From Streptomyces sp. M41(2017) (lineage in GTDB: Bacteria > Actinomycetota > Actinomycetes > Streptomycetales > Streptomycetaceae), in assembly GCF_002078175.1 (NCBI RefSeq), contig NZ_MWFK01000001.1, positions 2,418,001 through 2,482,000 on the forward strand: a stretch of DNA of 64,000 bases. The letters run 5' to 3'. The number at the start of each line of letters is the position of its first letter. Position 1 is the first letter of the stretch. The position numbers and the translations under genes are program-made. A model generated the notes under the pieces. It made no database searches, was not told the DNA's origin, and worked only from the letters and a program-made list of their open reading frames with translations. This document shows positions 19,318-28,070 of the stretch, piece by piece.

Positions 19318-20619
19318 ATGATGATCCAAGCCCCTGGTTCCCCGTCCGCCGCCCCCGAGGCGGCGCTCGCGGCCGACGACTCCCCGATGGGCGAGGCGGC
19401 GCGCTGGGCGGTCGGGCTGCTGACGGCACCGGACCTCGCGGCGGACGACGTCACCGTCGAACGCTTCGTCCCCACCTTCCCGCCCCGGCGCAGCGAGGGC
19501 TTCTCCGTGACGCTCGGCGAGTGGCGCGAGAAGGGGCCGTTCACCGTCCTGGACTACCAGCCGATCGCCCACAAGGGATGGGTCACCCTGGGCGGCCCGG
19601 CCGGAGTGCGCAACACGCTGTCGCTCACCCTCGACTCCTCCGGTCTGATCCGCATCCTCACCTTCCTGCCCGAGATCCAGATCCCCGCCATAGCCGACTG
19701 GTACGCGCTGGAGGACGCGCTGCGCACGCCCGGCGTCGACCACTCCGTCCTCGCCGCGCGTCTGACGCCCGACGGGATCGAGGTCCTGCACGCCTCCGAC
19801 GCGGACCGGCCGATGCCCACCGGCTCGGCGTACAAGCTCTACGTGATGCGGGCCCTCGTCCAGGCCGTCGAGAACGGCGAGCTGACCTGGGACGACGAGG
19901 TCACCGTCCGGCCGGAACTGCGCAGCCTGCCCACCGGCGACATGCAGGACCTGCCGGACGGGACCCGGGTCTCCGTGCGCGAGACCGCGTACAAGATGAT
20001 CGCGATGAGCGACAACACCGGCGCGGACCTGATCGCCGACCGGATCGGCCGGGAGGCCGTCGAGCGGGCCGTCGCCGCGTCCGGGCACCACGAACCGGCG
20101 CTCCTGCGGCCCTTCCTGACCAGTCACGAGGTCTTCGAACTGGGCTGGGGGGCACCGCAGTTGAGGACCGCGTGGACCGAGCGGGACGAGGCGGGGCGGC
20201 GCGACCTGCTGCGGTCGATCGCCCGCCCGATGACGGTCCGCGGCTCCGACCTCGGCGCGACCGTGCACCGGCTCGGCCTCGACTGGCACATGACGGCGTA
20301 CGACGTCCTGCACGTCCTCGACGGGCTGCGCGGCGACAGCGCGCGGGACACCACCGGCACGGTCGAGCACATCCTGACCGCCTACCCCGGTATCGCCGTC
20401 GACCCGGCACGGTGGAGCAGGGCCTACTTCAAGGCCGGCTCCTGCCCGGGCGTCATGATGTTCTGCTGGCTCCTGGAGGACGGTGACGGCACCGCGCACG
20501 TGCTGGTGCTGCGCCAGTCGGCCGACGAGCAGAAGCCCATCGGTGACGGTCTGTTCCTGCGCGGCCTCGGCTCGCGCGTCGTCAACTCCGCTCTCCTGAC
20601 GGCGAAAGCCGCGCGGTGA
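19318..20619 (+). CDS. orf12: Orf12-type serine-hydrolase/beta-lactamase-like protein
   Basis: This 433-residue protein matches S. clavuligerus Orf12, which is essential for clavulanic acid. It joins an N-terminal isomerase/cyclase-like domain to a class A beta-lactamase-like domain. Visible motifs are SxxK (Ser170-AYK173), SDN (231-233) and, where KTG is expected, Lys372-Ala-Gly. All are offset by three from the S. clavuligerus numbers I recall (Ser173, Ser234, Lys375). The S. clavuligerus protein has weak cephalosporin esterase activity, and its pathway substrate is unknown. It begins nine bases after the ferredoxin stop and overlaps orf13 by four bases. Confidence 0.93.
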   Translation: MMIQAPGSPSAAPEAALAADDSPMGEAARWAVGLLTAPDLAADDVTVERFVPTFPPRRSEGFSVTLGEWREKGPFTVLDYQPIAHKGWVTLGGPAGVRNTLSLTLDSSGLIRILTFLPEIQIPAIADWYALEDALRTPGVDHSVLAARLTPDGIEVLHASDADRPMPTGSAYKLYVMRALVQAVENGELTWDDEVTVRPELRSLPTGDMQDLPDGTRVSVRETAYKMIAMSDNTGADLIADRIGREAVERAVAASGHHEPALLRPFLTSHEVFELGWGAPQLRTAWTERDEAGRRDLLRSIARPMTVRGSDLGATVHRLGLDWHMTAYDVLHVLDGLRGDSARDTTGTVEHILTAYPGIAVDPARWSRAYFKAGSCPGVMMFCWLLEDGDGTAHVLVLRQSADEQKPIGDGLFLRGLGSRVVNSALLTAKAAR

Positions 20620-21602
20620 CCGTCCGGGACCGACTCCTCGCCGTCCTCGTCGCCGTGCTGTGGGGACTGAACTTCCTCGCGGTGCGCGTCGGTCTCGACC
20701 ACTACCCGCCCTTCTTCCTCTCCGCGCTGCGCTTCGTCGTCCTCGCCGTACCGGTGATCGTCTTCGTGCCCCGCCCGAAGGTCCCGGTCCGCTGGCTGGT
20801 GATCTACGGACTCGGCTTCGGCGCCATGCAGTTCGGGCTGCTCTTCCTCGCCATCGACCAGGGCATGCCCTCCGGACAGGCCTCGGTGGTGGTGCAGGCG
20901 TCGGCGCCCTTCACCATGCTGCTCGGCGCGCTGCTGCTGGGTGAGCGGATCTCCCGGCGTCAGCTGGCCGGTGTCGCGGTCGCCGTCGTCGGTATGTCCG
21001 TGATCGCCGTGGAGCGGGCCCGCAGCGCCGCCCTGCTTCCCCTGCTGCTGACCCTGCTCGCGGCGCTCGGCTGGGCGTTCGGCAACATCGCCAGCCGGCA
21101 GGCGCGGCCCGACCACCCGCTGCGGTTCGCCCTGTGGATGTCGGTCGTACCGCCCCTCCCGCTGCTGGCCCTCTCGGCGGCCATGGAGGGCCCCGGCACC
21201 GGCTGGCGCGACGTCGGCGCCTCCTTCTCCGCCGACGGCTGGCCCGGCCTGGTCGCGCTCGTCTACACCGCGCTGGCCGGCTCGGTGGTCGGATCCGGCA
21301 TCTGGACCACCCTGCTGAAGCGGTACGAGGCGGGGAAGGTCGCGCCGTTCTCCATGCTGGTGCCCGTGGTCGCCGTCCTCGCCGCCTGGCTGGCCCTCGG
21401 CGAGCAGCCGACCGCCTGGTCCGCGATCGGCGGCACGGCGGTCGTCGCGGGCGTCCTGGTCGGTACGGGCTGGAACCCCTTCCGGCGACGCGGCGCGGCG
21501 GCCCGGCGGGGCGTGGGACCTGTCCCGGTGGAGGGCGGCGGCGCCGTTCCCGCGCAGCCGGGCCCGCACGAACGCGAGCAGCCGCGGACCACTCGGCACT
21601 GA
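20616..21602 (+). CDS. orf13: EamA/DMT-family exporter (Orf13)
   Basis: The 328-residue protein has ten hydrophobic segments in two repeated halves, typical of drug/metabolite transporters of the EamA (RhaT) family. S. clavuligerus Orf13 is of the same type and is proposed to export a pathway product, perhaps clavulanic acid itself. The GTG start overlaps the orf12 stop. The tail after about residue 285 is Arg/Pro-rich and cytoplasmic. It is the last gene of the rightward cyp operon and converges on orf14. Confidence 0.9.
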   Translation: MTVRDRLLAVLVAVLWGLNFLAVRVGLDHYPPFFLSALRFVVLAVPVIVFVPRPKVPVRWLVIYGLGFGAMQFGLLFLAIDQGMPSGQASVVVQASAPFTMLLGALLLGERISRRQLAGVAVAVVGMSVIAVERARSAALLPLLLTLLAALGWAFGNIASRQARPDHPLRFALWMSVVPPLPLLALSAAMEGPGTGWRDVGASFSADGWPGLVALVYTALAGSVVGSGIWTTLLKRYEAGKVAPFSMLVPVVAVLAAWLALGEQPTAWSAIGGTAVVAGVLVGTGWNPFRRRGAAARRGVGPVPVEGGGAVPAQPGPHEREQPRTTRH

Positions 21603-21884
21603 CCGGTCCGCTCGCCGTCCCGGGCCCGCCGCGCGGGCCCGGGACGGCCGCGGCCGTGACGCCCTCCCGGGCGCCCCGCCTCGTACGGCTCTCGGCGGAC
21701 CGGCACGGGCCGGAGACCCCTGGGCCACGGGCCATGGGCCTCCCGCTCCGCCTGTCGGCTTCACCTTCCCCTCCGTCTTCCGCTGCACCTTCGGCAGGGA
21801 AATGCCGGCGACGAACCGCGCGCGCCGCCTGCCGGTGACCGGAGCGCTCCCCTCCCGCCCGGCGGGGCCCGCGTCGCCCACGGC

Positions 21885-21914
21885 GTGACGGCTCGCCGCC
21901 GGTCCGGCCGTCAC
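21885..21914. terminator. Minor hairpin downstream of orf13
   Basis: GTGACGGC at 21885-21892 pairs with GCCGTCAC at 21907-21914 around a 14-base loop. It stands just before a much stronger palindrome and may assist termination of the rightward transcript. Confidence 0.4.
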
Positions 21915-21947
21915 CCGCGACGGCCGGTCCGACCGTCACGACCGACG

Positions 21948-21985
21948 GACGGCCGTGCCGCTCCCCGGGGAGCGTCACGGCCGTC
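21948..21985. terminator. Bidirectional terminator between orf13 and orf14
   Basis: The 38-bp sequence is a nearly perfect palindrome: 21948-21957 pairs with 21976-21985. After one mismatch, CGCTCCCC pairs with GGGGAGCG in the centre. It lies in the 407-bp gap between convergent operons (21603-22009), 24 bp beyond the orf14 stop. It should end transcription from both sides. The rest of that gap, about 21603-21880, holds no gene that I can support. Confidence 0.85.
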
Positions 21986-22009
21986 GGGTGTCTCGCCAGG
22001 CAGGGCCGG

Positions 22010-23053
22010 TCAGTCGGAGCCGGTCGTCCCGACCAGGCCCGTCCAGGTCGTCCAGCGGTCCGCCGGGGCGAAACCGAGGTCGGCGTTGACCGCGATCATC
22101 GCGGTGTTGTCCTCGGCGTTCGCCGTCTCGATCAGCCGGACGGCGGGCTCGTGCCGCAGCACGTACGCCAGGTTCGCGAGCTTCAGCAGCGTGCCCAGCC
22201 GGTGGCCCCGGTGCGCCCGGTGGACCACGGTCATGCCCTGGAGCGCGTAGGCGGGATTGCCGGTGGTCTTGGAGACGCTGGTGTACCCGGCGAGCCGTCC
22301 GCTCGCCTCGTGCACCACACCGGTGTGGTACGCCTTCCGGCCGCGCCCCACCCGCATGGTCTCGAACTCCCGCGCGTAGCTGGTCGCGACCTCCCGGTCC
22401 GCAGCGGCGTCCTCGTCGAACGACTCGTCGCCCAGGGACTGTTCGAGCATCGAGACCGGTACCGCGTACGCATCGGGGGTGATGGTCCCCCAGGTCACCA
22501 AGCCGTAGCCCGGGGGCACGTCGGGCACTCCCGAGGCGAGCGGGTCGTGGACGCCGAGGTCCAGCCACTGGTGCACGCCGGCCGGCGCCGCGGCCCGCCG
22601 TGCGCCGACCGCGGCGGCGAAGGCCGCGGGGGCGGTGTCCCGCTCGGGGCCACCGGGCAGGGCCTCCACCACGGTGCCGGAGAGCACGGAACGGCCGTGT
22701 CCCGCGGCGAGTTCGGCGGCCCGGCCGTACAGCGCCCGCCCGATGCCCCGGCGGCGCAGCTCCGGGTGGACGAGGAGCTGGTCGACCCGCGCGACGTCCG
22801 CGCCGTCGGGCAGCGCGAGCCGCAGCGCGCCGACGACGCGGTCGCCCCGGCCCTCGTGGCGGACGACCCAGTCCTCCAGCTTCGTGGCGGGCGGCGGGAA
22901 GCGCAGCGAGCCCGTCATGTCGGCGGCGCAGGGTGGCGCGGCGCCCGGCACGTCGCCTGCCGCGTCGTCGAGCAGCGTCAGCCACTGGCGGACGGTGGTC
23001 TCGTCGTCGGCGGCCAGCGGGCTGAACCGCAGGCCTCGGGTGCTGTCGTTCAC
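22010..23053 (-). CDS. orf14: Tandem GNAT acetyltransferase (Orf14)
   Basis: The 347-residue protein has two GNAT domains. Acetyl-CoA motifs are visible in RRRGIGRAL in the first half and HRAHRGHRLGTLLK in the second. It matches S. clavuligerus Orf14, which binds acetyl-CoA and is implicated in forming N-acetylglycylclavaminic acid from the GcaS product. The GTG start at 23053 overlaps the oppA2 stop by four bases. It is the last gene of the gcaS operon and ends shortly before the bidirectional terminator. Confidence 0.93.
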   Translation of the reverse strand: MNDSTRGLRFSPLAADDETTVRQWLTLLDDAAGDVPGAAPPCAADMTGSLRFPPPATKLEDWVVRHEGRGDRVVGALRLALPDGADVARVDQLLVHPELRRRGIGRALYGRAAELAAGHGRSVLSGTVVEALPGGPERDTAPAAFAAAVGARRAAAPAGVHQWLDLGVHDPLASGVPDVPPGYGLVTWGTITPDAYAVPVSMLEQSLGDESFDEDAAADREVATSYAREFETMRVGRGRKAYHTGVVHEASGRLAGYTSVSKTTGNPAYALQGMTVVHRAHRGHRLGTLLKLANLAYVLRHEPAVRLIETANAEDNTAMIAVNADLGFAPADRWTTWTGLVGTTGSD

Positions 23054-24780
23054 GGTGTTGTCTCCCGGTCGGTGCTCTCGGTGCTCTCGGTGCTCTCGGC
23101 GCGGCCGGGGGCGACGCCCATCGCCTGGACGTCGTAGAGCCCGAAGGCGGGATGGACGTAGACGTTCGTGACCCATGGGTTGCGGAAGTGCAGGGTCTTG
23201 TCGTGGACCAGGGGGAGGATCACGGCGTGGTCCATCACCAGGCGTTCGATCTCCCGCCAGTGGCGGGCCCGTTCGGCGGGATCGGTGGTGTGCAGGCTCC
23301 GGTCGACGAGGTCGTTGACGCGCGGGTCGTCGAGTTCGGAGATGTTCCAGTTGCCGCCGTTGCGGCGGATCTGCCGGCCGTCGACGAGGGGCGCGAGGAA
23401 GCCGTACTCGGTGGGGAAGTCGGCGCCCCAGTCGGTGACGACGAGCCCCAGGGCGTGCTTGCGGATCGTGTCCGGGTGTCCGGCGCCCAGGCTGAAGTAG
23501 CTGGCGACGTCCAGTTCCTTCACGGTCAGCCGGATGCCGACGCGGGCCACCGACTCCGCCACGGCGTCGGCGACGAGGCGGAACTTGCCGCGCTGGGTGC
23601 CGATCACCGCCTCGAAGCCGTCCGGCAGTCCCGCCGCGGCGAGTTCGGCGCGGGCCGCGTCGAGGTCGCCGCGCAGGTCGGGTCCGGTCGGATAGGGATC
23701 GAGGGCCTGGTGGGCGGGGAGCCGGGGCGGGAAGAGCGCCGTGGTCAGGTCGCCGCCCGTCACCGGTCCGCCGCGGGCCTGCTGGAGCAGGATCTTGTCG
23801 GCGGCGTAGTGCACGGCCCGCCGCGCGTGCACGTCGTCGAACGGCGGGACGTGCGGCTGGATCGAGACGAAGTGCAGGAAGCTGGTGCGCGGGTTGTCGG
23901 TGCGCGAACGCAGCACGCCGTCCGCCGTGACCCGGCTCTGCGCCGCGTGCTGGAGTCCCCGGCCTTCGAGGTTGATGTCGAACTCGCCCGCGATCAGGCG
24001 CCGGTCGAGCTCGTCGACGTCGACCCCGATGGTCAGCTCGACCCGGTCGGGCAACGCCGGGCGGACCGGGTCGCCCGCCCGGTCCCAGTACGGGTTGCGC
24101 TCAAGGTGCAGGAAGCGGCCCGGCCGGTGCGCGGCGATGCGGTAGGGGCCGCTGGAACGCGGGTTCTCCCCATACTCGGCACCGAGGTCGGCGCGGCGCG
24201 GCACGGGGGCGGCCGCGGGCTGCGCCATCAGGTGGTCGAAGTCGGAGAAGGGCCGCCGCAGCCGGAAGACGATCGTGCGGTCGTCGGGCGTGCGCACCGA
24301 CTCCAGCGGCTCGTCGGTGCGGTACGGGCCCGGGTAGGGGTGTGCCGGATCGTCCAGCAGCGGGATCAGGTACGTCGGTCCGCCGGGCAGCACGTCCTGC
24401 GCGAACACCCGCTGCACCGCGTTGCGTACGTCGTCGGAGGTGATCGGCGAGCCGTCGTCGTAGCGCAGACCGGGGCGCAGCCGGTAGGTCCAGGTGCGGC
24501 CGCCGTCACCGACCTGCCCGGGACCCTCGGCGAGGTCCGGGACGGGCACGAGCCCGGCGGGGCCCGCGTCGGTGGGGTACGCCATGAGGGTGCGGTTCAG
24601 CATCCGCTGGAGCAGCCAGACCCAGACGTAGTAGGTGCGGGCCGGGTCGAGGGAGTCCACGTCCGCCGAGGACACCAGCCGCAAGGTGCCGCCGCGCGCG
24701 GTCGAGGGGTTGACCGTCGCTCCGACGGCCGCGTTCCAGCCGGCGCCCGCGCGCGTGAGTCGTTCCGTTCCCGTGCTCAT
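23050..24780 (-). CDS. oppA2: Oligopeptide-binding protein homologue, second copy
   Basis: This 576-residue family 5 solute-binding protein is a paralogue of the oppA1 product. Both start with GGTLRLV and SLDP-x2-TYY at similar places. S. clavuligerus OppA2 binds arginine and arginine-containing peptides in crystals and is needed for clavulanic acid. Here the ATG at 24780 overlaps the orf16 stop. From this start the N-terminus (rich in Thr, Ala and Gly) shows no signal peptide or lipobox. It may act inside the cell or be exported by an unrecognised route. Confidence 0.93.
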   Translation of the reverse strand: MSTGTERLTRAGAGWNAAVGATVNPSTARGGTLRLVSSADVDSLDPARTYYVWVWLLQRMLNRTLMAYPTDAGPAGLVPVPDLAEGPGQVGDGGRTWTYRLRPGLRYDDGSPITSDDVRNAVQRVFAQDVLPGGPTYLIPLLDDPAHPYPGPYRTDEPLESVRTPDDRTIVFRLRRPFSDFDHLMAQPAAAPVPRRADLGAEYGENPRSSGPYRIAAHRPGRFLHLERNPYWDRAGDPVRPALPDRVELTIGVDVDELDRRLIAGEFDINLEGRGLQHAAQSRVTADGVLRSRTDNPRTSFLHFVSIQPHVPPFDDVHARRAVHYAADKILLQQARGGPVTGGDLTTALFPPRLPAHQALDPYPTGPDLRGDLDAARAELAAAGLPDGFEAVIGTQRGKFRLVADAVAESVARVGIRLTVKELDVASYFSLGAGHPDTIRKHALGLVVTDWGADFPTEYGFLAPLVDGRQIRRNGGNWNISELDDPRVNDLVDRSLHTTDPAERARHWREIERLVMDHAVILPLVHDKTLHFRNPWVTNVYVHPAFGLYDVQAMGVAPGRAESTESTESTDRETTP

Positions 24781-26063
24781 CGTGTGGTCGTCTCCCGGTC
24801 GGAGGGGCGAAGGGGAGTGTCCGTCTCCCCGGCGGGACTCCCGGCTCCGGCCGCCGCCCGCGTGGCCGCCCGGCGGGGCACACGGGCCGTGCCGCCGGAT
24901 TCGGTGCGTGGCGCGCGGGCCGTCTCGCCGCCGGATTCCGTGCGGTCCAGCCGGAGCAGGAACGCGTGCTCCTCGCTCGCCAGGCAGCCGCGGGCGAGCT
25001 TCGCCTCGATGCTGCCGATCCCGGCGTGCAGGACGGACACGCCCTCGCGGGCGGCCGCTTCGAGGACGCGGTAGTACAGGACGTCGTAGTAGAGCGGCAG
25101 TTTGCCCTGGGCCTCGTAGTCGAATCCGGCGCGGTGGCCGAACCACTGCTCCTCGCCGCGGGCGCGGGACCGCAGCACCATCCCGAAGCCGATGATGGCG
25201 CCGTCCTGCCGTGCCACCGAGACCATCGCGTCGTCGCCCATGACCTCGGAGATCCAGCTGAGGAGGCCCGCCGAGTGCTCGGGGCTCGCCGGATTGCCGT
25301 ACTTGCGCAGCAGGTTGCAGTCGAGCTCGCCGAGGCGCGGAGCCAGCGCCTTGGTGAGCGGTTCGAGGTGCACCTCGACCTTCGCCTCGGCGAGCGCCCG
25401 GCGTTCCAGGCGCACCCGGCGGCGCCGGTGCTTGCTCATGTTCGCGAGGAACTCGTCCCAGCCGCCCGGCGGGACGGGCAGCCAGGCGTAGTGCGCCGAC
25501 AGGTGCGAGCGGTAGCCGCGCGCATGCAGCAGGTCCACCAACGCCGCGTCCCGGACGTCGACATGGGGGAAGCAGACGCTCGCCGCGCCCCGCTCCCGCG
25601 CGAGCTGCTCGGCCCGTTCCACCAGCGCCTCGACGTCCCCCGGTCCCGCGTGCGGGCCGGCCAGGGCGCGGGTGCGGCCCAGGTGCCGGCCGCCGCACAC
25701 CAGCGACGGCAGCAGGGCGGCGGGATCGCCCCCGGCGACCTCGCGCAGGACGGCCTCCGCCTCGGGTGTCCCGCCGTCCTCCAGCGCCCGGGCGAGCATC
25801 GCGTCCGGGCGGGCCAGCAGCCACGGCACCGAGTCGTCGGCCCACGCGGCGACCAGCCCGGCGACCGGGTCGCCGTCCCGGTGCCGCATCAGGAAGTCCA
25901 TCGTGGTGCCGGAGTTGCGCTCCTGCACCGCGAGCCAGCGCGAGGTCTGGAAGAAGTCCTCCGCGCCGAGCAGCTCGTCCCAGCCGGCGTCCGGCAGGCC
26001 GGCGGCGTCCGCCACCGGCCGCACGTCGCTCCGGCCGGCCGCATACGGACCGGTGCCGGTCAC
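24777..26063 (-). CDS. orf16: Orf16, FemAB/GNAT-like protein of the clavulanic acid cluster
   Basis: The 428-residue protein has a C-terminal half with GNAT/FemAB-like features (IIGFGMVLRSR, then KLPLYYDVLYYRVLEAA). A short lysine/arginine run SKHRRRRVR sits in the middle, as in other peptidogalycan-biosynthesis-type acyltransferases. The equivalent S. clavuligerus gene is part of the late cluster but has no proven reaction. The last about 55 residues are low-complexity, with a repeated ESGG motif. The GTG start overlaps the gcaS stop and its own stop overlaps oppA2. Confidence 0.88.
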   Translation of the reverse strand: MTGTGPYAAGRSDVRPVADAAGLPDAGWDELLGAEDFFQTSRWLAVQERNSGTTMDFLMRHRDGDPVAGLVAAWADDSVPWLLARPDAMLARALEDGGTPEAEAVLREVAGGDPAALLPSLVCGGRHLGRTRALAGPHAGPGDVEALVERAEQLARERGAASVCFPHVDVRDAALVDLLHARGYRSHLSAHYAWLPVPPGGWDEFLANMSKHRRRRVRLERRALAEAKVEVHLEPLTKALAPRLGELDCNLLRKYGNPASPEHSAGLLSWISEVMGDDAMVSVARQDGAIIGFGMVLRSRARGEEQWFGHRAGFDYEAQGKLPLYYDVLYYRVLEAAAREGVSVLHAGIGSIEAKLARGCLASEEHAFLLRLDRTESGGETARAPRTESGGTARVPRRAATRAAAGAGSPAGETDTPLRPSDRETTTR

Positions 26064-27358
26064 AGCTCCCGCGTCCCGTCCTCGACGACGAAGTCGAGGT
26101 GGGCGGCGGCCTTGTCGGCGAGGGCCTGCGCCTCCAGACGGTCGGGTCCGCTGCAGTAGGTGAAGCCGACGCAGGCGGAGTTGTCCATCCGCTGGAGCAG
26201 GTGGTCGCCCTTCTCCACGTGCAGCAGCACCTGGACGCCCGGCACCGCGGCGGCGGCCTCCACGCCGTCGACCCGCTCCAGGACGCCCCGCCGCTGCGGG
26301 TAGATCATGCGGACGGCCGCGCCGCCGGAGTGCCGGACCGGTTCGATCGCCGGGACCTCGCCGATCGTCAGCAGCCAGGCGTCCAGGATGGGGCTGCGCC
26401 CGGTCACGTCGGTGACGAGCATCGTCATGCAGCTCGACGGGGTGCGCGGGTTGGCCTCGATGATCCGCCAGCCGGACTCGGTGCGCCGCACCTCGGTGTG
26501 GCAGGGACCGTGGTCGTAGCCGATGGCCTCCAGGGTGCCGATGACCGCGGAGTAGAGCTCGTCACGCTCCTCGTCCGGCAGCGGCACAGGGAAGGTGTGG
26601 CCGCACTCGATGTAGGCCGGGTCGCCGAAGAGGTCCTTCGAGGTGACGCCGAAGACGTGCGTGTGGCCGTTCACGGTCATGGTCTCGACACTGACCTCGA
26701 CGCCCTCGACGTACGTCTCCAGCAGGACGTCCCCGGAACGCGGCTGGCCGCGCAGGCTCTGCCGGATGCCGGACAGCTCCTCCCAGGCCTCGACGAGCTG
26801 ATCCATGTCGTCGACGCGGCGCACTCCGTAACTGATGGCCTCCGCGGGGGGCTTGGCGATCATCGGGAAGCCCAGCCGGTCTGCCGCCTCGGCGAGCTGC
26901 CCGGGGTCGCTGACCAGCATGTGCGGGATGTTGTAGGGCACGTCGCCGAGCGCCACACGCAGCCGGTCCTTGGTGTTGGCCCGCTCCACGGCGGCCGGGT
27001 CGGGGCCGGGCAGGCCGAGGCGGCGGGCCGCCTGAGCGGCGAGCACCGTGTGGTAGTCGGAGAACGACGTGAGGCCGTCCACGAGGGACCTGCCGTCCTC
27101 GCCGGTCACCACGGACAGCACCGCTTCGAGGTCCGTGGTGTCGACGTCCACGACCCGGTCGACGGCCGCGGCGAGCGGGTGCGCGTCCCAGTCGTGCCCG
27201 TGGGTGTACCAGGACCGGTCTCCGGTCAGCAGCCACACCTCCAGACCGTGCTCGCGGGCCTGGTGCAGGCCGAGGACGAACGGGTGGTTCTGCATGTGCT
27301 CGACGATCGCGATGCGCTTGCCGACGAACATCGCGTAGTCGGCCAAAGGTGTTGTCAT
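26060..27358 (-). CDS. gcaS: N-glycylclavaminic acid synthetase
   Basis: This 432-residue ATP-grasp ligase attaches glycine to clavaminic acid, the first committed late step in S. clavuligerus. The ATP-grasp core shows PMIAKP (lysine of the nucleotide site), a glutamate-rich strand VLLETYVEGVEV, and the Mg-binding WRIIEANPRTP near residue 290. The ATG at 27358 is preceded by GGAGG at good spacing. It leads a four-gene leftward operon in which every junction is a 4-nt overlap, so expression of gcaS, orf16, oppA2 and orf14 should be tightly coupled. Confidence 0.95.
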   Translation of the reverse strand: MTTPLADYAMFVGKRIAIVEHMQNHPFVLGLHQAREHGLEVWLLTGDRSWYTHGHDWDAHPLAAAVDRVVDVDTTDLEAVLSVVTGEDGRSLVDGLTSFSDYHTVLAAQAARRLGLPGPDPAAVERANTKDRLRVALGDVPYNIPHMLVSDPGQLAEAADRLGFPMIAKPPAEAISYGVRRVDDMDQLVEAWEELSGIRQSLRGQPRSGDVLLETYVEGVEVSVETMTVNGHTHVFGVTSKDLFGDPAYIECGHTFPVPLPDEERDELYSAVIGTLEAIGYDHGPCHTEVRRTESGWRIIEANPRTPSSCMTMLVTDVTGRSPILDAWLLTIGEVPAIEPVRHSGGAAVRMIYPQRRGVLERVDGVEAAAAVPGVQVLLHVEKGDHLLQRMDNSACVGFTYCSGPDRLEAQALADKAAAHLDFVVEDGTREL

Positions 27359-27407
27359 GGGGACCGCCTCCATGGTCCCGCCCGCCGATCAGCTCGGGGG
27401 CGGTGCA

Positions 27408-27434
27408 GTCGACTGGCGTTGAACACCAGTTGAC
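27408..27434 (-). promoter_or_regulatory. Inverted repeat in the gcaS promoter region
   Basis: GTCGACTGG (27408-27416) and CCAGTTGAC (27426-27434) are complementary at eight of nine positions, with a 9-bp spacer. The element is 50-76 bp upstream of the gcaS start, where an operator or promoter would be expected. The binding protein is unknown. Confidence 0.45.
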
Positions 27435-27472
27435 CGTGCCGGTCCCGGGGCGGCCATGAATCGGGTGGTCAC

Positions 27473-27501
27473 GCGCATAGGCGGTCGGCGAGGCGCATAG
27501 G
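27473..27501 (-). promoter_or_regulatory. TATG direct repeat (20-bp period) upstream of gcaS
   Basis: On the minus strand CCTATGCGC occurs twice, exactly 20 bp apart (plus-strand 27473-27481 and 27493-27501). The proximal TATG is about 117 bp upstream of the gcaS ATG. The two copies are identical over nine bases. The same paired element lies upstream of oppA1 and cyp. Confidence 0.65.
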
Positions 27502-27564
27502 GGCACCGACTGCCGGGCCGGTCCGCGCGCGGTTCGTCCACGCGGTCCGTCCGCGCGTTGAGGT

Positions 27565-27966
27565 TCACGCCGGGCGTGGCTGCGTCAGGGCCGCCAGTCC
27601 GCCGAGGACGGCGAACAGGGCCAGGAACGCGGCCGTGGCACCGTCCCCGACCGCGTTCTCGACGACGTGCCCGCCGATCAGGAACCACGCCACCGTGCCC
27701 CCGAGCAGCAGGAGATGATTGCCGCGTTCGCCGAGCAGACGCATCCCCGCCCACAGCAGCAGCGGCATGGACAGGACACCGGCGATCCCGGCGAGCAGCG
27801 ATTCGAGGGACCCGGCGAGGAAGGCGTCCCCGCTCGCGTCGCGGACGCCCTGCGCCCAGGAGCGGCAGGACGTCCAGATCCCGAAGCAGACGACGGCGGA
27901 CACGGCGGTGACGGCGGTGCCCTTCGCCCAGCGGGTGACCCGGCCGGCGGTGGTGCGGTTCGTCAT
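27565..27966 (-). CDS. Small integral membrane protein
   Basis: The 133-residue protein has four hydrophobic segments separated by short loops and a basic N-terminus (TNRTTAGRVTRWAK), so it should sit in the cytoplasmic membrane. I recognise no family. The ATG at 27966 is preferred over an in-frame extension to 28008. It is the first gene beyond gcaS and probably marks the end of the clavulanic-acid cluster. Confidence 0.7.
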   Translation of the reverse strand: MTNRTTAGRVTRWAKGTAVTAVSAVVCFGIWTSCRSWAQGVRDASGDAFLAGSLESLLAGIAGVLSMPLLLWAGMRLLGERGNHLLLLGGTVAWFLIGGHVVENAVGDGATAAFLALFAVLGGLAALTQPRPA

Positions 27967-27991
27967 GGTGGCAGCCTTCCATGGCACGGGA

Positions 27992-28023
27992 CGGGGGCCC
28001 GGGTGCACGCACCCGGACCCCCG
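27992..28023 (-). terminator. Terminator hairpin after the SGNH protein gene
   Basis: CGGGGGCCCGGGTG (27992-28005) pairs with 28010-28023 except at one position, with a loop of four bases. It lies 47 bp past the stop of the leftward 28071-32129 gene and just upstream of the small membrane protein gene. Confidence 0.75.
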
Positions 28024-28070
28024 CCCTCATGTCGTCTCAACTCACCGTGTGCGGAGCCGCGTCGGCTGGC

